This document shows positions 1-13,354 of a stretch of 64,000 bases of DNA, piece by piece (the first letter of the stretch is position 1; every line of letters starts with the position of its first letter). The stretch is from Welwitschia mirabilis (lineage: Eukaryota; Gnetophyta; Gnetopsida; Welwitschiales). Both the position numbers and the translations under genes were made by a program. The notes beneath the pieces were generated by a model. It was not told the origin of the DNA. It searched no databases and saw nothing but the letters and a program-made list of their open reading frames with translations. The stretch covers positions 298,431,805-298,495,804 of the forward strand of contig JBOZIK010000001.1 of the NCBI GenBank assembly GCA_051453625.1, given 5' to 3'.

Positions 1-3000
1 TTATATAAACATCTTACAGACATTTATTTGGAATCTATTTCTTCATTTGTTTCTCATATATTCCACTTGATATCTCTGTATCAATAGTAAAGTAAAGATT
101 ATGATAATAATAACCCATCTAGACTTTTATATCAATTTTTTATTGCAATTAAAATGGTTGAGAAATTCTAATAATTACACATTTGTTTTTAGGGATTCAA
201 CTATTATCTCTCTTTCTCTCTCTCCCCCCTTCCATCTCTTTTTTAATTTATTTTTTGTTTTTTTAAAGATCTTCTTAGATACATTTACTAGCATAAATAC
301 CATACTAATTTCAATCATTGGAAGTTCTTATAAGATGTGACATAGTGCCATAGCGATAAATATCACAACTTACTATAGTATTCATAATTAGTCTATTGTA
401 AGTCAAAAGTTTTGATTTATTAGGATCTCTAACCTATTTAGTTTTCCTTAGCATGTTAATGCATGATCTTGATTCTTATCTACCAGTGAAGCATATTTCT
501 ATATTAACTCTTCATATATATAAAATCATCTAATAGTGGATGTTTAATTCTTTATCATTTCTCATTTATTCGTAATATATTTTATTCCTTTCACCCTTAT
601 ACAGTCTTAGGTTATGTGATTGTAAATTTCAACGTATATTATACCTAATAGAAACCAATGTTAGTGTTACATCAATGATGATAATTATAAAAGTGATTTA
701 ATTTTCTTAAAACTAAATGCACATTGCTTCCTATGTCTTAACTTTTGTTAAAATTTGTAATATATAGAATATGTGCACTAAATGTTAAGATATATGTAAT
801 ATTTTCAAATGAATAAAATATGACATCATATTAGAGTATAGTTAACCTTAAGTATCATTCTCTATTAGGGATTATAAAGGTATTTTAATGGTTGTAAAGG
901 TTTATAAAAGGGATTTGAATGAGGATGTACATAGAAAATGACTTTGTAAAAGGGTGAAGAAATAAGATAGTAGATATTCTCTTCCTAAAAATTAAGGATT
1001 GTTATTCATAAAATCTACCAAAAAATCCTAACCTAGATTATAGATGTTATGTTAAGTACACATTGGATTTATATATAATAAATAAACTATTTACTATGAG
1101 AACATTTTAGGGGTTATTTAATGTATTTTACAAGGAAGAATTATGAAAAGAAAAGTTACTCACATTACCAGCTCCTATAAGAAATGACAATGCCTTAGAT
1201 GTAGATTCACAAATTGCAGGACCATGAGGCAACTAAGCACTCTAATACATATGCATACTTAAATAAGTTTCATTTTTAATTTTTTTAATAAAAATATTAG
1301 CACATTCAAAATAAATGTTTTTTAAAAGTCTTTATTTCAAATATTATAGTGTATAGATTGTTACACTTTTTATACTTAGTTCTAATTTATAATTAACATT
1401 ATTAATAAGGTTATTAATAATGATATGTTCTATATTACTAATTGTATATTTTTCTGTTATGTAAATTTCCACATAATAAAATACAACTTATATTTCACTA
1501 GTCAAAATGGAAAAAGGTTCACTAGAAATCCCAAATTTCATGGAAGTATTAATATTAGATATGTTACATCCCACATTGAAATTCAAAAAATGCTAGGATT
1601 AGAAGAAAGATACCATATACACCATCAATAATTTAAAACATAACTCTATATTCAAGGAATATATCTAAATAATAAATATTTAAAATGTACTATTCAATAA
1701 CAATAATCATACTTGTCCTAATAATGGAAGAAAGAGATAGATTAAATCACAAACTAAAGTTCTTTTACTAATGATGAAAATGTTGCAATTGATTACAATT
1801 AACATAGGTATATATTTAGGATTAGAAACTTAATTATTTCAAGAATCAATCATTTTGACATACCAAGGAAAAAGAAAAAAGGATTCGAACCTAATGATGA
1901 TACAATCCCTCATCATAGCCATATGAAATCTATATTAATAATGATAAAGTTTTAATGGAATGATGAATATATCTACCATAAAAAATATATTTGATAATAT
2001 TATCAATCCTTGATGTAGGCTTTATTTATATAACTTTCCTTGGCAGTGTAGATTACATTAGCATAAATGTATTAACAAAAGATGATTAATAATCATCTAC
2101 TTAGGCTATAGGATTGAGGTATATTATCAGTAGTATTCTTAAGATGCAAATTGTAGCCTTAGATGATAAACTAACCTTTTCTTTAGGAGGTAAGGTTAAT
2201 TTGATAATTTGTCTTCTATTTTATCTATTTTGTATTCTATTTCTAGCAGGACTCAATCCTCCTAAGAACATCAATGTTATGCATAATTTGAAACAAGGAA
2301 ATGATCCCTTTGAGTTATTTAGATTTTATAAAAACTATACAGCTCAAGAATATCTATAAATAAAATACAATAAATCATTTCTTTTTAAGGATTTTTTAAA
2401 AAATTAAAGCATAAAACATATTTAATAATTTTATGATAACAAATACATAGTCATTAATTTAAAATTTTAAGTAGTGCTTTTAGAGAAAAATATGTTTTCC
2501 ATAAGTAAAATCTAAAGTTAATCCTTACAAAAATACTAATCATCATAACTACTAACCAAACATAAAGGATCTAAGTAAATCTATATAAACTAAAACTATA
2601 AGAATGATAAAAAAGTTCTTATATAAAAATCCATATAAGTAGCAACAATAAGTTTACAGATCAACATTATACACAAAAAGAATAGAAAATATAAATAAAT
2701 CAAAGAAACTAATTAGATTTCTATTCTGGCTTCTTTTTAAGAAATAATGTGAGATCAAAGTTTGATATAGCCTTTACTCTAAGGGTGAGAAGGGTTATCT
2801 TATAGGGTTTAATTCTTTGAGTAACCTAAATGTAAGAACTAGGTATATAAGGAATTTCATTCTTTAGAGAAAATTTTGTCTTTTATCACTTAGTGTAAAG
2901 TAAACTTAGTTGAAACTATCATTAAGATAAAATTTACTTAAAAGACTAAAGCGACATTTAGTGATTTATTCATAATAGTTATTATACCCTTGGTATTCTC

Positions 3001-4053
3001 ACTGTTTGATTGTAAGAGCCTAGATATAACCTTATTATATTTAAAAATAGCACGTTACTTTTTACTTTTTAACTATTAAGAGCTCATGTGAAATCTACTT
3101 CTATGATGTGTAAACTATTCATTCTAGCTAGTTATTAGATTGTGAGGATTTTGAAGCCACCAATTACCCTAGTGATTACTATGGAATTAGTTCCCTAAGG
3201 TATTCATACAAAACATAATTATTTAGACCTGAAGTATTCCATGCATTCAAATTCTCCTTGTATTGGTCATTGATGTTACTAATGAAAAAATTATAGTTAG
3301 TAACCAAATTAGAAATTGCAGTGTCATGAGAAGAATTACAATTATGATCATGAGATTAGTTATAATGTTCATCCTCATCCTAAATTCAGCATTCATCCTC
3401 CATCATAAACCCCTAATACAAAGTCATCCTAGTTTGCCAAGCATACATAAGAGTAGTAGAACCACTTTGAGAATGAACAAAATACTAACCAACATAGCAT
3501 GATATTAATACATCTTAGATATTACTAATGTATGTCATGAGTGAGAGAAAATTCAATGGTGCATTTCATAATTGCCTACTAACATCTTACTAACTATTTT
3601 TAGCCATTATTGATTAGTTTCATATGGTCTATAATTAATCAATAGGTGGAAGTTAATTAAAACACAAATAATATTATAGGAGGACTAGTCACAATTATGT
3701 AATATAGATGTATGTGACTAAGTCTAGTTATGAAGTCAAATACATATAGAAATTTCCAGTTGTTTAATTCCAAAGTAACATGACTTGTGTTCTTATCATA
3801 TTGAAAAGAAGACTCTACACATGGTTCATGACACAAACATCCAAAAGTTCATAAGTCTTTATAAGTGCTAAATTCCAGACCAACTTTATTCACTTGATCA
3901 TGCTTCTTCTATAAATAAAGACTAAAACAAAATTTAGTGAAATGTGATTTAATATCATATCATTAAAGTTCTTATCATAGTGCATTTTCTAAATAAAATA
4001 TAATACATTATAAAAGATTAAAGAAAGTTTGTTATTTCAAATAATAGAAGAAA

Positions 4054-4063
4054 NNNNNNNNNN
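4054..4063. other. Assembly gap, 10 N
   Basis: Ten Ns lie inside module A copy 1. The other copy carries about 18 bases at the equivalent place (near 45,363-45,382), so little is missing. Confidence 0.95.
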
Positions 4064-4498
4064 AATTGAAAATGAAAAAGATGACTAGTCAACTATCATG
4101 TTTTCTTAATTCATTCATATTTTTAGAAACTATAATCAACCATTTTCAAATCATGAAAAAATATTACTCTATCAAATGAAAATGATTTATTACCATCAAA
4201 CACCAACCTGTAATAAGCTTGCCTAAAGTTGAAGAATGTCATATCCTTTTTAAAAAAGCTGTTATATAACCTTAAGAAGTTAATCCTCCAAAAATAATTA
4301 ATCTTAACAATGAATTAAAATGCACCTTGCCACATCTATCTTACATTCTTAATCCTTAGTATTTGTAACTATAACCCATAACATTTTATAATACTAAGAA
4401 ATTACTTTCTAGAGATAGTAAAAATCATGTCAGTAATAGAGATTCTTTCATGTACTTCTGATCTCTTTACAAGGAATTAGCATTATAAGACATAACTT

Positions 4499-4734
4499 NN
4501 NNNNNNNNNNNNNNNNNNNNNNNNNNNNNNNNNNNNNNNNNNNNNNNNNNNNNNNNNNNNNNNNNNNNNNNNNNNNNNNNNNNNNNNNNNNNNNNNNNNN
4601 NNNNNNNNNNNNNNNNNNNNNNNNNNNNNNNNNNNNNNNNNNNNNNNNNNNNNNNNNNNNNNNNNNNNNNNNNNNNNNNNNNNNNNNNNNNNNNNNNNNN
4701 NNNNNNNNNNNNNNNNNNNNNNNNNNNNNNNNNN
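4499..4734. other. Assembly gap, 236 N (sized)
   Basis: The flanks match 45,830 and 46,070 in module A copy 2, which holds 239 bases between them. The N length therefore agrees with the paralogue within a few bases, and the missing sequence is probably ordinary module A. Confidence 0.9.
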
Positions 4735-7700
4735 TTAATCAATTTATGAAAAATAAATTTAATAATACAAGCTTTTATTAAATGTTTTTAGGATTTTTTA
4801 CCATGTAGTAAATACTAAATTTAAGTAACAACCAATGAAACACATTATGAAAAAGGATGGTAAACCTATGACATCATCCACTTTGTCTAGATTAGGAGAT
4901 CACTAAGGAATCAGACCAAGATGATGTTTATTATCATTATTTTCACATATAAAATACTAGATCATTTTATCCGTGTTTTTAGCTACTTTTATTATTAGGG
5001 ATACAAAGTGAGAATAATAAAGTGGATAGTTGTGGAAAATGTCTTTATCTGTAAAAATTTAATTTATAACCAAGAGCTAGGATTTACTTTAAAAAGAAAT
5101 ATTTTTAATAATTTTGGCCATAAACAAATTCCACGTTATAGAACTTAAGGAACTAATAATCATAGTTATTTCAAGAAGCTTAAAAGAAATACTTAGATTA
5201 GACTAGTTTCATGGAGATTTCTCCATTCAAAATTATGATTCACTAGAAAATTAAAAATAGCTAAGATTTTATGCTAATTCATATTGTATCTAGAGAATTA
5301 TAAAATCAAATGAAAAAATTATTTATTTTGATAGCTCTAATCTCATTGTAAAATAAGTGAGTCACACATGACAAGGAAATGAGTGGGTCACACATGAGCA
5401 TTCAAAATTAATTATTCTTAAAATTTATTTATATGAGAAACTGAGGTCTTTATTCTTTGATATAGAGTTTTTTAATTTATCTCATTGTAATTACATACAG
5501 GTGCTGCCCTCTAAAACAAAAAACCATAAATTTCTATATATTTGCTAGTAAAAGTTACATTCTATTTTTATATATTTTCTAGTAAAAGTTTAAAACTTAC
5601 AAATACACATTAACATTATAAATGTTTTTATAATAGGCTAAAACATTTTTTTAAGGTGTCAAGTAGAATCTACAAATGATCTAAAATATAATATATGTAT
5701 ATTACACATAGTCCATTTTCTAAATGAATCACATTCATAAAATCTCAAGTTAGACAAATGAAATTCCTTTAGAATATGCATTTAATGTTATTAGATTTAA
5801 TTTTACTTGTGTTTCATCATTCATAATAGAGTTTTTTTTCCTATACTTTTCCTCTTTTAATATATTAACACCTTATTCATTTATTCTCATGGTTATGTTT
5901 CCTCTTTTCTTTTCCTTTTTACAGACATATTTTCTTAGTTTGTTTACTTTCCTATGTTGATAGCCATGTTTGAGCTTTTTTCTTTTTCCATGTCATGTGT
6001 TCCTTTGTAATCTTGAGCATGCCCTTTTTATATCTTTCCTTAACCTCTTTACTTTCTATCTTTGATACCTATTTTAATTTCTTTAATACCATCATGTTAT
6101 GGTAATTAATCCCTTAACTTCTATTTAGATAAAAATATCCTAGAAACACATGGAAACAATAGGTAAGAATCTAGAAAATACAAATTTATCTATAGAGAAT
6201 ACTAAAACATCATGTAATTTAAAATAAAAATTGCTCATTTGTTAAAAATAAAGGCCTTATGACTTGGCCATGTTGGGGACAATGGCTAGAATTGTTTATC
6301 ATTAGCATTGCAATAAGAATTTATATATGAGGCCATACTAGTGCTGCCCATAATATCCTAACTTAGATCTATATTTCATGGATTTCTTTTCATCATCCTT
6401 CTATGTTTGGATCTTTGACTCAACTACCCACTAAAATGGAAATTTATATATTTGACCATTCTTATATTTGTATTTTTTACCTCTGATCTTCATACCAACA
6501 TCAAAATATGGAATTATCTAATCCAAATTTCAATAATCGCCCTCTTAATAGAAACATTTTAATGATATCCCCTTGATTTGTGCATTATTTAATTTTATAT
6601 CACACATTATTTGCAAATTACATATCCTCGTGAAGACATTAAAGGTTAGTTACATTCTCTTTCCAACTTTTATAATCATTGAGTTCTCTTAACATGGTTT
6701 TAAGGACTTCTCATCCTATCTCATCCTGTAAATTGGAATACAAAATATTTTTAAAGTACACAAAATAGTTTTATTTAGCTATAATTACATGAAATAGTTC
6801 TTTTTAGCCCTTTTTCTTTGCCCTTCATGTTGTCAATGTTAATTGTTATTTTTGTTAAAGATGTAAATTTACCAAAGTGGTATGACCCTTACAGAACTAA
6901 TTATACTTAATTATGAAGATTTACAATTATTATGAAACATTACTATAACCATTTTACCATCATTAAAACACACATAAGGGAGAAGTGAAGGACATGCATG
7001 TGAGTTATACAAGTGTATTGAGTCCTTGGAAAACTGGTGTAGCCTCATAGGAGATCCACAAACTAGAACTTAAAGGTAACATGATTTGACTAGATCACTA
7101 TCTAAGGCCTTGTGTTTAATGTGGGATGTTCTAAAAGCATGGATTTATTTAAAGATAGATTATTATACAATTTTAGTTCTTTTTGATATCAAATTTTCTA
7201 TTAAAGTATTTATTCTAATTTTACAAATGAAAATCCATTTAATCAAATTCAAACCATTATAAAACCTTTAAGTATTCACAATACTATATTATTACTAAAG
7301 GAAATACCACTTGATACAAGTTTTATACTTAGGAATACTTGATCTGATAAAATACCCTCTTCTAGGTCACCCTCTTAGGATAATGAAGGAGAATCAAAGA
7401 ATTAAAAAGTAGGAAATAAAAATCCAATGTTTCTTTATAGTGTAAACCTCTTAATTTCATCTCAAAAATTAATCAATGCACATGTAATGCAAAAATATTA
7501 AATGACATTAACAACATGATATCACTATATTTTACACCTAAACTGGCATGACTATCCATGTGTGCAAAAAAAAATTTAAAAAAAAAGGAAAAGCAAAGAA
7601 AAAATTACATTTATCCAATTAATAAACATAATAATGTATATCTTTATTATAAAGATTCATGAACTTAACAAGGATTACTTAGAATATTAATTAATTATAA

Positions 7701-8206
7701 TGATATTATTAATAAATAATTTATACTTTCCAAAATCCTTGGATTACCCATATGACATAACTAGATGGAACAAATAAAATATCATATAGGTAGTACATTA
7801 GGTAAGATAATAATATACATTTTCATTAAGGGTTATGACCTTACCAAGGTTACCTATAATATTAGCCAATTATAATGTTATCATTAATGAATAAATCATA
7901 TTTGCTAACATCTCTTACTTCTAAGATTATAGGACACGACAACATGTCATAATGTGAAAATCATAAACCTATATTATTATGGGCAACTCAATTATGTTAT
8001 GATGTAGTTTCCTAATTAACATTTTCCACAAGGATCCATAAAGAATATAATACATTATTTCAGCAATACTTGAGTTAATTTAAAAGATTGTACTTAGATG
8101 CATAATATAGAATTCAATTTTTAGGTTTTATTCTATATCAATAGCATTTCCAAGAGATACATTATCTCTTTAACCTATTCTATACAACTATTAAATAATA
8201 TGAGAA

Positions 8207-8240
8207 TATATATATATATATATGTATATGTATATGTATA
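8207..8240. repeat. Short TA-rich microsatellite
   Basis: A run of alternating TA followed by TATG/TATA units. The paralogous positions (8,790, 29,570 and 30,450) carry shorter versions, so this tract has expanded in one copy. Confidence 0.8.
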
Positions 8241-8495
8241 TCAGAATACATGCTATTTCTTTTGATAATAAAATCTTATTTTCTGATTGTACCAACTCAA
8301 AATTATATTCTAAAAATACATGATTACACAATACTAATAATAAGTGTCTAGTTAGTAACTTTTATGTAACAAAACTTTATAGTAATTAAATAATAATGTG
8401 AAATTACTTAATAATACATAATAATGTTTTTTATGCTTTTGTTGTGTAATATTTTAAGAGATACAATCTATCTATCAGCCTACATGAACACTAAA

Positions 8496-8595
8496 NNNNN
8501 NNNNNNNNNNNNNNNNNNNNNNNNNNNNNNNNNNNNNNNNNNNNNNNNNNNNNNNNNNNNNNNNNNNNNNNNNNNNNNNNNNNNNNNNNNNNNNN
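8496..8595. other. Assembly gap, 100 N
   Basis: A run of exactly 100 Ns, a common convention for gaps of unknown size. It is flanked by duplicated sequence. Confidence 0.95.
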
Positions 8596-8888
8596 TTCTT
8601 AATTAACATTTTCTACAAGGATCCATAGAGAACATAATACATTACTTCAGCAATACTTGAGTTAATTTAAAATATTATACTTAGATGCATAATATGCAAT
8701 TTAATTTTTAGGTTTTCCTCTATACCAATAGCATTTATAAGAGATACATTATCTCTCTAATGTGTTCTGTACAACTATTAAATAATATGAATATATATCT
8801 ATATGAGAATAAATGCTATTTCATATGATAAAAAAAAATTATTTTCAGATTATACCAACTCTAAATTATACTCTAAAAATACATGATT

Positions 8889-9222
8889 ATATAATACTAA
8901 CAATAATTGTTTAGTTAATAACTTTTAGGTAACAAAAATTTATAGTACTTAAATAATAATGTAAAATTAACTAATAATACGTAATAATTTTTTTATGCCT
9001 TTGCTACATAATATTTTAAGAGATACAATCCATCCATGAGCCTACATGAACACTAAACATACTAATAATAAGTTTCTTATTAGTGACTTTTAGGTAATAC
9101 AACTTTACAGTGCTTAAATAATAAAATGAAAGTAATTAATATTACATAATAATGTTTTTTATGTCTTTGCTACATAATATTGTGAGAGATACAATCCATT
9201 CATAAGACTACGTGAACACTAA
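8889..9222. repeat. Two-copy tandem repeat, about 165 bp
   Basis: The segment running from ACAATACTAA to CTACATGAACACTAAAC (8,889-9,057) is followed directly by a second diverged copy (9,058-9,222), inside one contig. The paralogous places at 11,362-11,512 and 30,550-30,710 hold one copy each, so the doubling is specific to this locus. Confidence 0.7.
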
Positions 9223-9319
9223 ACTTCCATGATCAACAACATGCTTATAGGACTACTCTATGATATCACCACTTCTCTCTCTAAAAGAAACATAAAGATA
9301 ACAATTCTTTCATTGAGAA

Positions 9320-9770
9320 AATATTGGTATGAGTAATTACATACATACTAAGTATAGCTTAGATGAAAAATTAATACAAACATGTATTTGTATGTTCCAT
9401 GTTATTAAACCATGGTTTCAACTTAATTAAGTGAGTAATCTTATTAGGATAGTTTCATAGTCTTAATTCTATTTCTTGTTAATTATTGTATGGTACCCTT
9501 CATCCCACTAAATTCAAGTTAGCATGTGACTTTTTAAAAGTATTTAAGGTATTGAGTATTTTCTCTAGATATCATGAAACAAAATAGTTTTTTTATAGAA
9601 GATCATTTAGAAGTATTTGAAATAGCATTTTGTATTATACAATTTTATGTAGAATATGTCTTCTTAGAAATTTTTACTTACAAAAAATTATATCATGCTT
9701 ATAAAATTAAGGATTATAAATATCCTCTATAAAAGTAAGGATTATAAAAGTATGTATAATAAAAAGGACT
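9320..9770. repeat. Module D, copy 1 (partial)
   Basis: This matches the start of module D at 11,600-12,560 and 30,768-31,170: GGTATGAGTAATTACATACAT, then the TTCTATTTCTTGTTAATT region. It breaks off near 9,770, where module C begins, and lacks the remaining roughly 800 bases of D and all of E. No coding content. Confidence 0.65.
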
Positions 9771-11360
9771 TCTCTATATTAGAGCCATCCTCTTAAATTG
9801 TTTTTCATATAATTGTATTTAATGAAAATTAAAGATACTTTCACATGATAACTGCAATCTTTAGTCATAGCCAAGACTTAAGTAAATTCAAAGGAGTTCT
9901 TAGCTCCTTTCAAATTCCTCTCTTTATTTTTTCTAATGATATCACTTTTTTCATCTTGCTTAAGAGTCATTTTTCTACCCTATTAGAGCCTTAGGGTATT
10001 CCTTTAAGGTAACATTCCTTTTTACATGTTCTAAATGGCTTGTACAGTGATGAATCCATCCTTTTCTATCCTCCACATCCACTATATAGGATTTCAAATT
10101 TATGTTTCCTCCCTTATTTCATGTTCTTCCTTTCCTTTCATCTTTAATTTTTCTTTAATATTTTCTATATCTCTAATTGAAACTTTAGCAATTAATATAA
10201 ATTATAGTTTCTTCCCTAATACTTTTCCTCTTTTAATACATTAACACCTTATTCTTCCCTTTTCATTATTATGTTTCCTCTTTCCTTTGTCTTTTAACAT
10301 ACATATTTTCTTAGTTTCTTTACTTCCTATGTTAATAGCCAAGTTTGAGCTTTTTTCCTTCTTCCACATCATGTGTTCCTTTGTAATCCTGAGCATTCCC
10401 TTTTTATATCTTTCCTTAGCCTCTTTACTTTTCATCTTCGATACCCATTTTTATTCTTTTAATACCATCATCTCATGGTAATCAATTCCTTACCTAATAT
10501 CTAGATAAAAATCCCACAGACACAAATGGAAATAAGAGGTAAGCATCCACAGAATACAAATTTATCTATAGAGAATACTAAAATATCATGTAATCTAAAA
10601 TAAAAATTGCTCATTTGCTAAAAATTAAGGACTTTAACCTTGGCCATGCCAGGGATAATGGCTGGAAATGTTTATCATTAGCATTGCAATAAGAATTTAT
10701 ACATGATTCCATACTAGTGCTTCTCATAATATCCTCACTTAGATCCATATTTCATGAATCTCTTTTGATCATTCCTTTATGTTTGGATCTTTACCTCAAC
10801 TATCCACTAAAATGAGAATTTATATATTTTACCATCCACTGTATTTGTATTTTTTATCTTTGATCTTCATACCAATATTAAAATATTGGAATGACCTAAT
10901 CAAAGTTCCAATAATTACCCTCTTAATAATAAAATTTTAATGATATCCTCTTGATGTATGCATTATTCAGTTTTATATCACACATTATTTACAAATTGAA
11001 TATTCTTGTGAAGACATGAAAAGTTTTGTTTCATTCTATTTCCAACTCTTCGAATTATTAAGGAGTTCTCTTAACATAGTTTTAAGAAATTCTCATCCTA
11101 CCTCCTTCTTATAAAGTGGAATACAAATCATTTTTAAAGTACATGAAATAGTTTTCTTTAGCTATCATTACTTGAAATAGTTTCCTTTAGCCCTTTTTGT
11201 TTACCCATTTTGTACCTAAATTTAACTTATCATGTAATCTTTATAAAGTACATAATGTATTTAATATTTTCTTTAGCTATCATTACATGAAATAGTTTTC
11301 TATAGAATATTAGTTATAAGTGTTTGGAATAGCATTTTATATTATACAGTTTTATGTATA
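9770..11360. repeat. Module C, copy 1
   Basis: Homologous to 19,075-20,660, 33,415-35,130 and the truncated copy 22,475-23,332. Landmarks are the TTTCACATGATAACTG motif (9,840), a pyrimidine-rich stretch (10,030-10,440), a GC-richer island at 10,640-10,662, and the GGAGTTCTCTTAACAT motif (11,061). The strand is strongly pyrimidine-biased, which opens chance frames on both strands (10,035-10,244 plus; 10,241-10,435 minus). None is preserved in the other copies. Confidence 0.7.
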
Positions 11361-11599
11361 ATACGTTTAGTACTTTCAGGTAACACAACTTTATAGTGCT
11401 TAAATAATAAAATGAAATTAATTAATATTATATAATAATTTTTTTATGTCTTTTCTACATAATATTATAGGAGATATAATCCATCCACGAGCCTACATAA
11501 ACACTAAACTTCCATGATCAACAACATGCTTATAGGACTATCCCATGATATCAGCACTTCTCTCTCTAAAAGCAACATAAGGATAACAATTCTTTTATG

Positions 11600-13354
11600 A
11601 AAAAATATTGGTATGAGTAATTACATACATTCTAAGTATAGCTTAGATGAAACATTAATACAAACATNNNNNNNNNNNNNNNNNNNNNNNNNNNNNNNNN
11701 NNNNNNNNNNNNNNNNNNNNNNNNNNNNNNNNNNNNNNNNNNNNNNNNNNNNNNNNNNNNNNNNNNNNNNNNNNNNNNNNNNNNNNNNNNNNNNNNNNNN
11801 NNNNNNNNNNNNNNNNNNNNNNNNNNNNNNNNNNNNNNNNNNNNNNNNNNNNNNNNNNNNNNNNNNNNNNNNNNNNNNNNNNNNNNNNNNNNNNNNNNNN
11901 NNNNNNNNNNNNNNNNNNNNNNNNNNNNNNNNNNNNNNNNNNNNNNNNNNNNNNNNNNNNNNNNNNNNNNNNNNNNNNNNNNNNNNNNNNNNNNNNNNNN
12001 NNNNNNNNNNNNNNNNNNNNNNNNNNNNNNNNNNNNNNNNNNNNNNNNNNNNNNNNNNNNNNNNNNNNNNNNNNNNNNNNNNNNNNNNNNNNNNNNNNNN
12101 NNNNNNNNNNNNNNNNNNNNNNNNNNNNNNNNNNNNNNNNNNNNNNNNNNNNNNNNNNNNNNNNNNNNNNNNNNNNNNNNNNNNNNNNNNNNNNNNNNNN
12201 NNNNNNNNNNNNNNNNNNNNNNNNNNNNNNNNNNNNNNNNNNNNNNNNNNNNNNNNNTTTCAACTTCCTTAAGTGATTAATCTTATTAGGATAGTTTCAT
12301 AGCCTTGATTCTATTTCTTGTTAATTTTTGTATGGTAGTGTTCATGCTACTAAATTTAAGTTATCATGTGACTTTTTAAAAGTAGTTAAGGTATTTTCTC
12401 TAGATATCATGATATTAAATAGTTTTTTATATAAGATCATTTAGAAGTACTTGAAATAGCATTTTGTATTATACAATTTTATGTTCAATATGTCTTCCTG
12501 GTAATTTTTACTTACAAAAAACTGTATCATGATTATAAAATTAAGGATTATAAATATCTATATAAAATAATTGAAATAAGAAGAGTTATAAAACATATGT
12601 CTATTTCTGTTATTTTGATAATTTATTAAGAATCCTTTTTAGCTTTCACCACTTTCAAGATGAGGCTGTAATAGGTTCCCTAATGGTCATCAAATATTGA
12701 AAAAATATGGCTAATGCTTTCATTGGTATTAATACTATAACCTAAATAAGTTTAATTTTATCCTCCTCTAATTATTGAAATATTCACTGTAAAAATGAGA
12801 TCCTTGTATTTTAAAATATGTTTATATTTATTTACACATTCATTCATCTTCTTCTCTATTAGCTATTTTAATTTCGTTATTTCTTACAAGAGTTGAGTAA
12901 TTATAGTTTTTTTTTTATTTTAAGCTACTTATTATGCTAGTCTACTTCACAGTATTAGGCTATAGATAATTTATCCTTATATTGTTTAATCTCAGTGGTA
13001 TAGAAACATGAAACTACATGTCAAACTTCTTCCTTCATATTTAGTGCTTTAACTAAGGGTTGGATGTGCCTCTCAACTCATTTATGTCTTTCCTCTATTT
13101 TCATAGGTACATGAATATTAGAATAGAGTTAACTAATATTTTAATAAAATTCTAAGAGTTGCGTTATTATAACTAAGATGATAAGGCATAGAACAAAGCT
13201 ACTTATCCTCTAGATCATCCACAATATCATGTTCTTTCTATTCTATTCAATAAATGCCCTTTCTTCAGGGTTATATTTGATTATACTTGAAATCAATTCA
13301 TGTTGTAAAGGAAAGGATAATTATTTAATAAAATGTTTTTCCATGGGTAAATAT
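11600..13354. repeat. Module D, copy 2 (contains a gap)
   Basis: Aligns with 30,768-31,968 through its whole length apart from the N run. The match stops abruptly at GGTAAATATAC (ending 13,356). There retroelement 1 begins here, whereas the other copy reads on. This gives the left insertion boundary of that element. No ORF or TE domain inside. Confidence 0.75.
11668..12257. other. Assembly gap, 590 N (larger than paralogues predict)
   Basis: The two flanks are separated by only 32 bases in the related copy at 9,384-9,415 and by a similar distance near 30,832-30,864. If 590 is a measured size, about 558 bases of extra sequence sit here and are absent from both paralogues. Confidence 0.9.

Larger units (their letters stand above)
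1..5760. repeat. Module A, copy 1 (non-coding segmental repeat)
   Basis: This stretch aligns by eye, essentially end to end and in the same orientation, with 40,735-47,097. Examples are the opening sequence at 20-60 against 40,750-40,800, and the segment around 3,263-3,502 against 44,578-44,814. The match continues across the window's left edge, so the true start is not visible. Differences are scattered substitutions and short indels, roughly one in ten bases. Short open frames inside it (for example 2,114-2,359) are broken by a one-base indel in the other copy, so they are not conserved genes. I see no transposase, RT or gag motif on either strand. The last 400 bases (5,340-5,760) also recur at 26,718-27,110, where module B copy 2 begins. 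Function is unknown; I read it as an old segmental duplicate. Confidence 0.75.
8008..9057. repeat. Duplicated contig ends across a 100-N gap
   Basis: The sequence 8,008-8,495, left of the gap, is repeated at 8,596-9,057, right of it. Both start at the TTAATTAACATTTT region and both end at the motif AGAGATACAATC..CTACATGAACACTAAA. The left copy ends exactly at the gap and the right copy begins exactly after it. That pattern suggests two overlapping, slightly different contig ends (haplotypes or recent paralogues) and not a genuine break. A true tandem duplication remains possible. Confidence 0.7.
5340..9320. repeat. Module B, copy 1 (non-coding repeat with pyrimidine-rich start)
   Basis: This segment is homologous to 26,718-30,763 in the same order. 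It opens with a pyrimidine-rich part (about 5,830-6,100) that is itself related to module C, with copies near 10,213, 19,530, 22,910, 27,193 and 33,870. A small GC-richer island follows at 6,264-6,286, then a part that ends at about 7,060. After that come two diverged repeats of a short motif around TATGACCTTACCAAGG or AACTTAACAAGG (7,660 and 7,840), which also occurs in module E. No open frame or TE domain is visible. It continues directly from module A, so A and B belong to one larger unit. Confidence 0.7.

Noticed and set aside
2114-2359. 81-codon open frame in module A
   Set aside because: The duplicate near 43,480-43,680 has a one-base deletion that shifts the frame, so it is not conserved.
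3263-3502. A 79-codon open frame that stays open in the duplicate at 44,578-44,814 (78 codons), suggesting a conserved small protein
   Set aside because: It starts with TTG, not ATG. About 22 of roughly 29 base differences change the amino acid, which is the neutral expectation, and no family signature is present. A minus-strand frame in the same place looks protein-like but has stops in both copies.
10035-10481. Overlapping open frames on both strands in the pyrimidine-rich part of module C
   Set aside because: Strand composition bias opens these frames. The other copies (19,345, 22,720 and 33,690) have stops or indels.
11613-12272. Long open frames made mostly of X (also at 4,467, 39,315 and 41,592)
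   Set aside because: They are runs of N read as open codons.
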